A stretch of 8,559 nucleotides of DNA from contig JAHFJT010000035.1 in NCBI GenBank assembly GCA_023245695.1, positions 1 to 8,559 on the forward strand. Reading direction: 5' to 3'. Made by a program: the position numbers and the translations under genes. Shown one piece after another: positions 1 to 5,597 of the stretch (position 1 is the stretch's first letter; every line of letters begins with the position of its first letter). Source of the stretch: Candidatus Peregrinibacteria bacterium (GTDB lineage Bacteria; Patescibacteriota; Gracilibacteria; UBA1369; UBA12463). The notes under the pieces are model-generated. The model saw nothing but the letters and a program-made list of their open reading frames with translations. It had not been told where the DNA came from and did no database searches.

Positions 1-1086
1 CGCCTCTTCCTTCGTCAAAATCCCCTCGCTCACGAGATCTGCCGCGATTCGCACCGCTGCATGTCCTGTTCGCTTTCCATTTCGAGTCTGGAGCATGAAT
101 AAACGGCCAGTCTCAATCGTAAATTCGATGTCCTGCATATCTCGATAGTGCGCCTCAAGTGCATCTTTTGCCTTCAAAAGCTGCTCATACACACCCGGCA
201 TCACGCGTCCCAGCTCCTCAATACTCTGCGGCGTTCGGATTCCCGCCACCACATCCTCACCCTGCGCATTCATGAGAAATTCACCATAAAATTCTCGCGC
301 ACCCGTCGAGGGATTTCGTGTAAACGCCACGCCCGTTCCAGACGTATCGCCCATATTTCCAAACACCATCGACTGGACATTCACACCCGTCCCACGAATC
401 GACGCTGGCACATGATGAATGCGTCGGTAGGTCACCGCACGATCATTTGTCCACGACTTGAAGACCGCCTCAATGGCTAAACGCAGCTGATCTCGAGGAT
501 TCTCCGGAAACGGCACGCCGGCATGCGTCCGTACAACATCTTTATAAAGTCGCACCAGTTCACGCAAATCGCCCGCATCCAGGTCTGTATCGTTTTTCAC
601 GCCTTTCGCCGCCTTCATAAGATCCATTTTTTCTTCAAAGTGTTCGTGGTCCACGCCGAGCACCACATCGCCAAACATATTCACAAAACGTCGGTAGGCA
701 TCGTAGGCAAATCGTTCATTGCCCGTCTTCGCCACCAAGCCCTCCACCGTCGCGTCGTTGAGACCCAAATTCAAAATTGTATCCATCATGCCCGGCATCG
801 AAATCGCCGCACCACTTCTCACCGAAACCAGCAAAGGATTGCTCGCATCGCCAAGTCGCTTCCCCATCTTTTCCTCAAGCTGCTGAAGTTTTTGCTCGAG
901 TTGTTCTGTGTAGTCGGCTGGATAGTCGCTGTGTTCTGCCACGTAGTTACACACATCGGTCGTAATCGTGAACCCAGGAGGAACTGGAAGTCCCAGATTG
1001 GTCATCTCAGCGAGATTCGCGCCCTTGCCACCAAGGAGATCGCGCATATCTTTATTACCTTCTTCAAAAGAAAAGATGTGTTGCAT
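1..1086 (-). CDS. ppdK: Pyruvate, phosphate dikinase, N-terminal part (runs off the left edge)
   Basis: Cytosolic enzyme interconverting pyruvate, ATP and Pi with PEP, AMP and PPi. It links glycolysis to PEP supply and in fermenters often works in the ATP-yielding direction. My translation of the minus strand gives 362 residues with no stop from the ATG at 1086 to the edge, about 40% of a usual PPDK of roughly 870-900. Visible family blocks: LLGGKGANLAEM near residues 17-28, LPVPPGFTITT near 33-43, SVRSGAAISMPGMMDTILN near 88-106 (nucleotide-binding domain), GDTSGTGVAFTRNP near 247-259, and RLFMLQTRNGKR near 328-339, which closes the ATP-grasp domain. The GMMDTILNLGLND signature favours PPDK over PEP synthase. 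The catalytic-histidine swivel domain and the PEP/pyruvate barrel lie outside the window. No Shine-Dalgarno is seen (upstream reads AACACTCTCT), but no other in-frame start fits the family's N-terminus better. Confidence 0.96.
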   Translation of the reverse strand, partial: MQHIFSFEEGNKDMRDLLGGKGANLAEMTNLGLPVPPGFTITTDVCNYVAEHSDYPADYTEQLEQKLQQLEEKMGKRLGDASNPLLVSVRSGAAISMPGMMDTILNLGLNDATVEGLVAKTGNERFAYDAYRRFVNMFGDVVLGVDHEHFEEKMDLMKAAKGVKNDTDLDAGDLRELVRLYKDVVRTHAGVPFPENPRDQLRLAIEAVFKSWTNDRAVTYRRIHHVPASIRGTGVNVQSMVFGNMGDTSGTGVAFTRNPSTGAREFYGEFLMNAQGEDVVAGIRTPQSIEELGRVMPGVYEQLLKAKDALEAHYRDMQDIEFTIETGRLFMLQTRNGKRTGHAAVRIAADLVSEGILTKEEA

Positions 1087-1121
1087 AGAGAGTGTTAAAA
1101 GAACGGATTCCGACCGCAGAC

Positions 1122-1149
1122 AGTATAGCAATCACCGTTTGGTTTGCAA
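1122..1149 (-). promoter_or_regulatory. Putative sigma70-type promoter of ppdK
   Basis: On the minus strand, TTGCAA (1149-1144), a 16-nt spacer and TATACT (1127-1122) precede ppdK. TGC lies directly before TATACT, giving an extended -10. Transcription would start near 1115, leaving a leader of about 29 nt. The promoter overlaps the last codons and stop of the upstream ligase gene (stop at 1134-1132), so ppdK can be transcribed on its own. Read from sequence only. Confidence 0.55.
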
Positions 1150-3090
1150 CTTTTCACGAGCCTGCTGGATCGAGCCAAAAATCTGGTCAAAGTTCGGGTA
1201 GTACTTGTAGAAGACTTCGTAGCGGTTTCGCTCCCAGGCACTCAGCTTACCGCTTGCATACGCCGCATGTTCCTTCCAATAAGGAGGCGCCAGATCAACG
1301 TAATGTTGCCACATATCGATAGCCTGCTGATACCGTTCCCCATCGTAGAGCGCCTGCCCATAGTTCAGATAAACGGCCGGGACCGTCGGAGCAATCTCGA
1401 GAGTGTGCGTGTATTCGGCGTATGCCTCGTCATACTGACCTTGCGCCAGATACCACTGCGCGCGATACCAAAATGTATGGTAATCCTGTCCACTCGTGAA
1501 CGCCTCGAGCTCCGTGAGTCGTGCTGAAATGCGTGGATCATCTAGAGAAGTTTCGATCGTATCCGAGAGCCACTCTGAGAGATATTTTACCCGATGCGGC
1601 GCAGCAGAAAGCGCTTTTTCGTACTCCCCTGTTCTCGCCAATCGATCCGCCTTCCAGTTCAAAAGAACGCCTCGCACACCAGCGATGACGAGCATCACGC
1701 TCACGAGTATAAGTACGCCACACAGCCACCCCACTCGCACAACCGGCTTTTGTATAGGTGAACGCTCCCCTCGTTGCATCACAAAAATCCCCGCCACGAA
1801 CATCCACATGAGCATCATATGTGGTACCGTCTGGAATCCAAATTGCTGAGAGATGAAGTGTCCCATGAGCGCACTGCCCATCGCAAGAACCACAATACTC
1901 CGACTCCGTGCCGCCGCAATGACCGCGAGGATCAAGATTGCGAGCCAGAACAAGGTTCCAGCGAGACCCAACTCCACGAGGGTATCTAAAATAATATTAT
2001 GTGCCCTGTCTGCGTAGGAGCTGAGGTTCTCGGTAATGAGGAGCTCCTTCGGGGCAACCCGCGTAAATGCCAAGGTAAAGGTATCGGGACCGTAGCCGAG
2101 CACAGGATGGTGGGCGATAAGTTTGATGGTGGCAGGCCAGAGCTGCAGCCTCGTTTCGAACGACCGAAGGTTCTCTCCGGCGATCACAAAGCGTGAAAGG
2201 AGGGTTTGGCTATTCACAAAGTTATCTCGGTATCGGACATTCGCGTATGCTACGACCGCGATCATAATGACCGGAATGGCAACCAGGAGCCCCAAAAGCC
2301 GCCGCCGCTTCGTCCACCAGCTATACACACTGATAAAGTAAAATATGCTGACAAATAAGCCAAAAATGCCACTTCGACTAAGCGTCAGAATGAAGGCGAG
2401 GAGCACCGTTCCGCCCAAAGCTAACCAGAGATGCCAGCGCCGACTCTCGAGAAATTTCCAGAAAAAGAGGGGAGCGACGAGGACGAGATAATCGGCGAGG
2501 TAGTTGGGATGTCCCAGCGTAGAGTACGTCCGATAGAGAAAAGACGACACATCCCACCACTGATTGAGTTCCGGAATCACGCGCTGCAAAATTCCAAAGA
2601 TACTCACGAGACCCGCCGTCACCATCACCACCTCGAGAAGGTGTTTGAGGTGCGCCGGCCGCACACAGCATATCGCAAAGGTAAACGTAAGAAGCCCGCC
2701 ATAGAGGATGAGTCCATGGTATCGCGGGTCCATACCCCAGAAGCTCACCATTGGGGCAAGCGAAGTGAGGGTCGATACCAGGATGGCAACCCAATACCCT
2801 ACAAAGGCGATCAGAAATGCCCACTCCTTATATAAGGGTAAAAACGTCGTCCGCGAGCATGCCCCGAGTGCCCAGCTTGCCACGAGGAGGCCGGCCAGAA
2901 AAGTAGCCCCCAAGAGAAATACATGAACCTTGATCGGCTCAAAGGTGAGGTACGCATGTACATCGACGAAAAGGGGAGTGAGAACCAGGGTAGACGCGAG
3001 CGCCAAAAAGAGGATGTGCTCAAAGTGTTCTCGAAATTGAGAACAGAAGAGGGTACATGTACGCAGGAATGTAGCTTTGGGCGTGTCCAT
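1132..3090 (-). CDS. O-antigen ligase family (Wzy_C) membrane protein with C-terminal TPR region
   Basis: Polytopic membrane protein of 652 aa. Family members (WaaL, PglL-type, Wzy-like) transfer or polymerise glycans carried on undecaprenyl diphosphate at the outer face of the cytoplasmic membrane. Hydrophobic segments fill residues 25-270 and 370-475. Wzy_C-like landmarks are LTLSRSGIFG near 235-244, the basic FETRLQLW and HPVLGYGPDTF block near 311-338, and the conserved histidine in DRAHNIILDTLVELGLAG near 361-378. After the last helix, a soluble part has at least two TPR-like units: YRAQWYLAQGQYDEAYAEY near 542-560 and LNYGQALYDGERYQQAIDMW near 574-593. The TPR extension may recruit partners or acceptor proteins. 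Start ATG 3090 has no Shine-Dalgarno. Which sugar and acceptor it uses cannot be read here. The polyprenol kinase-like gene at 4101-4706 fits a lipid-carrier pathway but is not in the same operon. Confidence 0.9.
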   Translation of the reverse strand: MDTPKATFLRTCTLFCSQFREHFEHILFLALASTLVLTPLFVDVHAYLTFEPIKVHVFLLGATFLAGLLVASWALGACSRTTFLPLYKEWAFLIAFVGYWVAILVSTLTSLAPMVSFWGMDPRYHGLILYGGLLTFTFAICCVRPAHLKHLLEVVMVTAGLVSIFGILQRVIPELNQWWDVSSFLYRTYSTLGHPNYLADYLVLVAPLFFWKFLESRRWHLWLALGGTVLLAFILTLSRSGIFGLFVSIFYFISVYSWWTKRRRLLGLLVAIPVIMIAVVAYANVRYRDNFVNSQTLLSRFVIAGENLRSFETRLQLWPATIKLIAHHPVLGYGPDTFTLAFTRVAPKELLITENLSSYADRAHNIILDTLVELGLAGTLFWLAILILAVIAAARSRSIVVLAMGSALMGHFISQQFGFQTVPHMMLMWMFVAGIFVMQRGERSPIQKPVVRVGWLCGVLILVSVMLVIAGVRGVLLNWKADRLARTGEYEKALSAAPHRVKYLSEWLSDTIETSLDDPRISARLTELEAFTSGQDYHTFWYRAQWYLAQGQYDEAYAEYTHTLEIAPTVPAVYLNYGQALYDGERYQQAIDMWQHYVDLAPPYWKEHAAYASGKLSAWERNRYEVFYKYYPNFDQIFGSIQQAREKLQTKR

Positions 3091-3111
3091 ATATCAGCTT
3101 TAGGTAAGCTA

Positions 3112-3140
3112 TTAGTACGCTTCGCTTGCACTCCTGTCAA
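3112..3140 (-). promoter_or_regulatory. Putative promoter of the O-antigen ligase-type gene
   Basis: Minus strand: a perfect -35 TTGACA (3140-3135), a 17-nt spacer and TACTAA (3117-3112); ACTAAT one base further is an alternative -10. The start would be near 3105, about 15 nt before the ATG at 3090. A small inverted repeat AGCTT/AAGCT (3096-3100, 3106-3110) covers the start and leader. The -35 lies 4 bp from the first operator of the array, so a bound regulator could act on this promoter as well. Confidence 0.5.
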
Positions 3141-3153
3141 TTTTGAGTACAAT
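3126..3153 (+). promoter_or_regulatory. Putative promoter of the winged-helix gene
   Basis: TTGCAC (3126-3131), a 16-nt spacer and TACAAT (3148-3153). The -10 lies inside the first operator copy (3145-3160), which would let the bound protein block RNA polymerase. The start would be near 3160, giving a leader of about 114 nt that carries the remaining repeats. A second TACAAT at 3170-3175 has no good -35. Confidence 0.42.
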
Positions 3154-3281
3154 TGTTCTCAGAACTGAGTACAATCGTTCTCGACATTGAAAACAAACGT
3201 TCTCAATAATGAGTACAAGTGTTCTCAGATAAGAAAACAGTCGTTCTCAAATCGTTCTCAAAATCGAAAACATATGTTCTC
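3145..3281. repeat. Phased operator array: six 16-bp near-palindromes, 22-bp period
   Basis: Copies: 3145-3160 GAGTACAATTGTTCTC; 3167-3182 GAGTACAATCGTTCTC; 3189-3204 GAAAACAAACGTTCTC; 3211-3226 GAGTACAAGTGTTCTC; 3233-3248 GAAAACAGTCGTTCTC; 3266-3281 GAAAACATATGTTCTC. A lone right half GTTCTC sits at 3254-3259. The first five start exactly 22 bp apart, about two helical turns, so all face the same side of the DNA. The 6-bp spacers (AGAACT, GACATT, AATAAT, AGATAA) share no sequence, which points to selection on protein-binding sites rather than recent tandem duplication. The right half is invariant GTTCTC. The left half is GAGTAC or GAAAAC, each one base away from the perfect partner GAGAAC. 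The array covers the likely -10 at its left end and the ATG at 3274 at its right end. The winged-helix protein encoded here is the obvious candidate binder; this is inference. Confidence 0.85.
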
Positions 3282-4053
3282 AAAATTACTCAAATCTGCG
3301 GCTAGAAAGAGCCTTCTCGAAATTTTCCTGAGTGATAGTAGACAAAAATACTATCTCCGAGAGCTTGCAGTAAAGATTCAGTACTCTCCTGGGTCCCTGC
3401 AGCGAGAATTAAATTCGCTCGTCGAAGACGAGCTCCTTGTGGCAGAAAAGATGGGAAACCTCCGTTTCTTCTCGCTCAATACGAAGAGTCCCTACGTCAA
3501 AGAGTTGCGGCAGTACCTTCTCTCGCATCCTCAGGATAAAGCTGAGTCAGCTTCAAAAAAGCCGCCAATGCCGAAGGCGACGAGGGTACCCAAAGTCCCT
3601 AAGCCTCCAAAGCTGCCTGAGTCATTGCCAAAGCTACAGTCCAAACCCGTGCTCGAGCGAAGACCTGTACCAGAAGCTGAACCAGCTTCAAATCAAGTGC
3701 CAGTCTTTACTCCTACAAAATCACCTATACCGTCAAGCGACGGCTATACACCTCTATCTTCACCCTTATCTAAGCCAATTTTTACCAAGCCACACCTCGA
3801 AAAACCAGACCTCCATCCCATCGATCCAAAGCCGAATTCAAACTTTGACTACCCGGCTGTACAGGCACCATCAGCCTTCCAGTACACACCCCCGAGCGAG
3901 GAAGCGCATATCGAGCCACCATCTCTCTCGTACATGCCAGAAATTCCCGCCACACCACCTGCCGTAGAGCCATCACCCTCGACTACTCATCCGGCTACCC
4001 ACCAAAACCCGCCTGATGAGCCGGGCGAGGATATTCGTCTACACATAGCGTAA
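3274..4053 (+). CDS. Winged-helix DNA-binding protein with long proline-rich tail; likely autoregulator
   Basis: Predicted 259 aa. Residues 1-85 match an ArsR-like winged-helix fold common in small regulators. KLLKSAARKSLLEIFL is helix 1, YYLRELAVKIQYSPGSLQRELNSLVEDELL covers the helix-turn-helix with the recognition helix around SPGSLQREL, and KMGNLRFFSLN is the beta wing. Residues 86-259 have no fold I recognise: they are very rich in Pro, Ser, Thr, Lys and Glu (runs such as KVPKPPKLP) and are probably disordered. The reading frame stays open upstream to a TTG at 3187, but that 29-residue extension is just translated operator repeats, so ATG 3274, right before the conserved domain, is preferred. 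No Shine-Dalgarno precedes it. The gene sits directly behind, and partly within, the operator array, implying self-control. The target set is unknown; the divergent ligase gene is the nearest candidate. It converges with the kinase gene at 4101-4706. Confidence 0.78.
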   Translation: MFSKLLKSAARKSLLEIFLSDSRQKYYLRELAVKIQYSPGSLQRELNSLVEDELLVAEKMGNLRFFSLNTKSPYVKELRQYLLSHPQDKAESASKKPPMPKATRVPKVPKPPKLPESLPKLQSKPVLERRPVPEAEPASNQVPVFTPTKSPIPSSDGYTPLSSPLSKPIFTKPHLEKPDLHPIDPKPNSNFDYPAVQAPSAFQYTPPSEEAHIEPPSLSYMPEIPATPPAVEPSPSTTHPATHQNPPDEPGEDIRLHIA

Positions 4054-4100
4054 CACACGCGAGCACCAGCGAGCGTGGCTCCCTCCCCGTACCCGCATTC

Positions 4101-4706
4101 CTAGCCCAAAAGCCACGCCAGGGAAACCAGCGCCTGTCCTACGAAGCCGGCAAATAGTGGCACCGTAAAGTTGTCGTCTAGCTTCGACGTAAGGAGTTCA
4201 ACCACGCTCGCCGTCAGCGCCATGCTGAGGTACACCAGGGGCTGCGCAGGAAGAATAAATACACCGGATAGTACATTGATCGTCAGACCCGCCAAAAAGC
4301 CCGCCCAAGACTTCTTGCGGAACATTTTTTTAGTACCAAAGCGAACCCCGACAAGCGAGGCAAACATATCCCCAAAAATCACAAAAAAGAACGACAGAAA
4401 GGCGATCGGATAATCAAACACCGAAAAGCTAATAATACATGCAGCCACAAGCCAGATAGTGCCGGTGACCCTATCCTTCTCGTGTGACCGTAGGAGTCGA
4501 TCGACGCCACCAGGAAGCTTAAACTGATGCTCAAGTCGAACATATTCAACCTCCAGGAGCGCAATTAAAAGCCCGGTCAGTGCCAGGAGCGCACCTCGTT
4601 GACCGATATACACCCTCAAAAACGAGTATCCCAAAACGATCACCAGCCCCAGGGCGTGGAACATTTTTCGGAAAACTTCACGACGGAGACGGGTTTGATT
4701 GGCCAT
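4101..4706 (-). CDS. Polyprenol/dolichol kinase-like (SEC59/CDP-diglyceride synthetase superfamily) membrane protein
   Basis: Integral membrane protein of 201 aa with about six hydrophobic stretches. Landmarks of the dolichol kinase/phytol kinase/CdsA-like family are visible: RREVFRKMFHALGL near residues 8-21, HEKDRVTGTIWLVAA near 75-89, the acidic IFGDMFASLVGVRFGTKK near 110-127 followed by KKSWAGFLAG near 131-140, and VELLTSKLDDNFTVPLF near 168-184. These fit a CTP-dependent kinase of a long-chain isoprenoid alcohol; phosphatidate cytidylyltransferase activity is possible but the protein is shorter than typical CdsA (about 270 aa). The product would be a polyprenyl phosphate carrier for glycan assembly, which fits the ligase-type protein in this window (inference). 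The ATG at 4706 lies 31 bp after the stop of the coiled-coil gene, so the two probably share a transcript. No terminator is obvious in the 47-bp convergent gap to the winged-helix gene. Confidence 0.85.
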   Translation of the reverse strand: MANQTRLRREVFRKMFHALGLVIVLGYSFLRVYIGQRGALLALTGLLIALLEVEYVRLEHQFKLPGGVDRLLRSHEKDRVTGTIWLVAACIISFSVFDYPIAFLSFFFVIFGDMFASLVGVRFGTKKMFRKKSWAGFLAGLTINVLSGVFILPAQPLVYLSMALTASVVELLTSKLDDNFTVPLFAGFVGQALVSLAWLLG

Positions 4707-4737
4707 ATGTGCTGTTAACTTGCCAATAGGCGTCTGT

Positions 4738-5229
4738 CTACTTCCAGAAGTGGAACCACTTTTTCTGAGGCGCCTGGAGCATGCGAACCTGATTTTCGAG
4801 GATCAAAATCCGATCCTTGAACTCCGTCAAAACCTGTGTGACCTGCTCACGTTCACCGCTGTATTTACTCACTACGTCGGTAATTTTTTCGTCTAATTTC
4901 TGAATGGCAGCCTGTGCTTTTTCGCTGGCCACGAGGGCATTTTTGATCTCCTCCGCATGCTCAAGCGTATCAAGCTCTTTCGTCTCACTAATGTCGAGAT
5001 GAACCGCCTCGACTACTTCGCGTTCGATAGGAATTTCACGCAACATGTCTGCCTCTTTGACCTGATAACAACTGATCAGGGTATCTTTCACGATCAGGTA
5101 ATTAAATCCTTGTGGCGTCTTCTGTTTTCGAACCTTAATTTTCTTCGCCTTGATAGCGCGACGAATAGTTTGTATCGATTTTCCGCTTATGGCTGCAGCA
5201 TCCGTGATAGTGATAAGTACTTCTGACAT
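4738..5229 (-). CDS. Helix-turn-helix protein with coiled coil and aromatic C-terminal tail
   Basis: Predicted 163 aa from ATG 5229; the frame runs further upstream to 5355 but that part reads like non-coding sequence (FYTLVFDFHAFSCVF). Residues 1-55 look like a MerR/excisionase-type HTH: ITITDAAAISGKSIQTIRRA, a basic stretch KAKKIKVRKQK, then NYLIVKDTLISCY as the wing. Residues about 75-150 are Glu/Lys/Ala-rich with heptad spacing of Ile, Leu and Val, typical of a coiled coil. The protein ends in KKWFHFWK, a basic-aromatic tail that could insert at the membrane interface. The layout resembles DNA-anchoring or plasmid-maintenance proteins (RacA-like, DUF536-like), but no orthology is claimed. 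It precedes the polyprenol kinase-like gene by 31 bp, and the pairing does not reveal a shared task. No Shine-Dalgarno (AAAAACCCCT before the ATG). Confidence 0.75.
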   Translation of the reverse strand: MSEVLITITDAAAISGKSIQTIRRAIKAKKIKVRKQKTPQGFNYLIVKDTLISCYQVKEADMLREIPIEREVVEAVHLDISETKELDTLEHAEEIKNALVASEKAQAAIQKLDEKITDVVSKYSGEREQVTQVLTEFKDRILILENQVRMLQAPQKKWFHFWK

Positions 5230-5261
5230 AGGGGTTTTTGATAGTGAGTATCCAAAAATTA

Positions 5262-5290
5262 ATTCTATGGGTAGTCGGATGAATACGCAA
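5262..5290 (-). promoter_or_regulatory. Putative promoter of the HTH/coiled-coil and polyprenol kinase genes
   Basis: Minus strand: TTGCGT (5290-5285), a 17-nt spacer and TAGAAT (5267-5262). Transcription would start near 5255 with a leader of about 26 nt before ATG 5229. A perfect TTGACA at 5338-5333 is also present on this strand but has no -10 at a proper distance. Confidence 0.45.
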
Positions 5291-5301
5291 GAAAAAGCGT
5301 G

Positions 5302-5369
5302 AAAATCAAAAACCAGGGTATAAAAAATATTAGTGTCAATAGTGTGGCACGTCACGTAAAATCAAAAAC
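5302..5369. repeat. Direct repeat AAAATCAAAAAC in the spacer between the HTH gene and tRNA-Glu
   Basis: The 12-mer AAAATCAAAAAC occurs at 5302-5313 and again at 5358-5369, start to start 56 bp, both preceded by a CGT-containing string (GCGTGA, CACGT). The surrounding 5230-5396 spacer is A/T-rich and otherwise shows only the promoter above. The repeat may be a regulator site or just A-tract composition. Confidence 0.35.
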
Positions 5370-5396
5370 TAAAAATGCAATGTGTGGAAAAAATCT

Positions 5397-5471
5397 TGGT
5401 ACCGCGTAGGAGAATCGAACTCCTATTACTACCTTGAGAAGGTGGCGTCCTAACCGTTAGACGAACGCGGC
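5397..5471 (-). tRNA. tRNA-Glu (anticodon CTC)
   Basis: Minus strand, 75 nt including an encoded CCA. Acceptor GCCGCGT pairs with ACGCGGT (one G-U at the first pair), discriminator A, then CCA at 5399-5397. The D arm TCGTCTAACGGTTAGGAC is typical of bacterial tRNA-Glu. The anticodon loop is TTCTCAA, with CTC reading GAG codons. The T arm is GGAGT TCGATTC TCCTA with a G-U or mismatch at its edge. Six T's (5393-5388) follow four bases after the CCA and may help end transcription. Confidence 0.95.
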
Positions 5472-5492
5472 ATGTGTGAAATTTGCGGTAGT

Positions 5493-5521
5493 TTTGTACC
5501 ATAGTTTCTAGGGCGACACAA
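5493..5521 (-). promoter_or_regulatory. Putative promoter of tRNA-Glu
   Basis: Minus strand: TTGTGT (5521-5516), a 17-nt spacer and TACAAA (5498-5493). The start would be near 5486, about 15 nt before the mature 5' end at 5471. The region is back to back with the dnaJ promoter. Confidence 0.45.
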
Positions 5522-5545
5522 GAAGCAAAATGGCATTGCTTGCAA

Positions 5546-5555
5546 ATCGATATAC
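5546..5555 (+). promoter_or_regulatory. ATCGATATAC motif upstream of dnaJ, shared with the right-end region
   Basis: The 10-mer ATCGATATAC lies just upstream of the dnaJ -35 box. The same 10-mer appears at 8359-8368 and 8434-8443, inside the inverted repeats of the right-end non-coding region. Three copies in 8.5 kb are more than chance would give for a 10-mer, though its A/T-rich palindromic core (ATCGAT) weakens the argument. It could be a regulator site; which protein binds it is unknown. Confidence 0.3.
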
Positions 5556-5559
5556 CATC

Positions 5560-5588
5560 TAGACACGGGACTTAAGCTGCCTCATAAT
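5560..5588 (+). promoter_or_regulatory. Putative dnaJ promoter giving a near-leaderless mRNA
   Basis: TAGACA (5560-5565), a 17-nt spacer and CATAAT (5583-5588), each five of six bases to consensus. A start 6-7 nt after the -10 falls at 5594-5595, only three or four bases before ATG 5598, or on the ATG itself. This agrees with the missing Shine-Dalgarno. No CIRCE-type inverted repeat is seen in the 126-bp spacer. Confidence 0.6.
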
Positions 5589-5597
5589 AGCGTGGCT

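Noticed and set aside
148..1098. Plus-strand frames over the PPDK region
   Set aside because: They are Arg/His-rich shadows of the minus-strand PPDK frame, whose translation matches the family throughout.
2378..2824. Minus-strand 148-codon frame inside the ligase gene
   Set aside because: It overlaps the transmembrane part of the ligase in another frame, is Arg/Ser-rich and has no recognisable domain.
3187..3273. Upstream extension of the winged-helix frame from a TTG codon (29 extra residues)
   Set aside because: The extension is translated operator repeats, precedes the conserved domain and starts at a rare codon. ATG 3274 is a better start.
3145..3281. CRISPR array
   Set aside because: The repeats are 16 bp with 6-bp spacers and the period is 22 bp; CRISPR repeats and spacers are each longer and no cas gene is present.
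3145..3281. LexA/SOS boxes or DnaA boxes
   Set aside because: The left halves consistently miss the GAAC needed for a Gram-positive LexA box, and no TTATCCACA-like DnaA box is seen.
4054..4100. Bidirectional terminator between the convergent winged-helix and kinase genes
   Set aside because: Only a weak bulged stem (GAGCAC with GTGGCTC) and a direct repeat GCGAGC are present, with no T-run on either strand.
5230..5355. 42-residue N-terminal extension of the HTH/coiled-coil protein
   Set aside because: Its sequence is unlike a protein start, covers the likely promoter (5262-5290), and the HTH domain begins right after ATG 5229.
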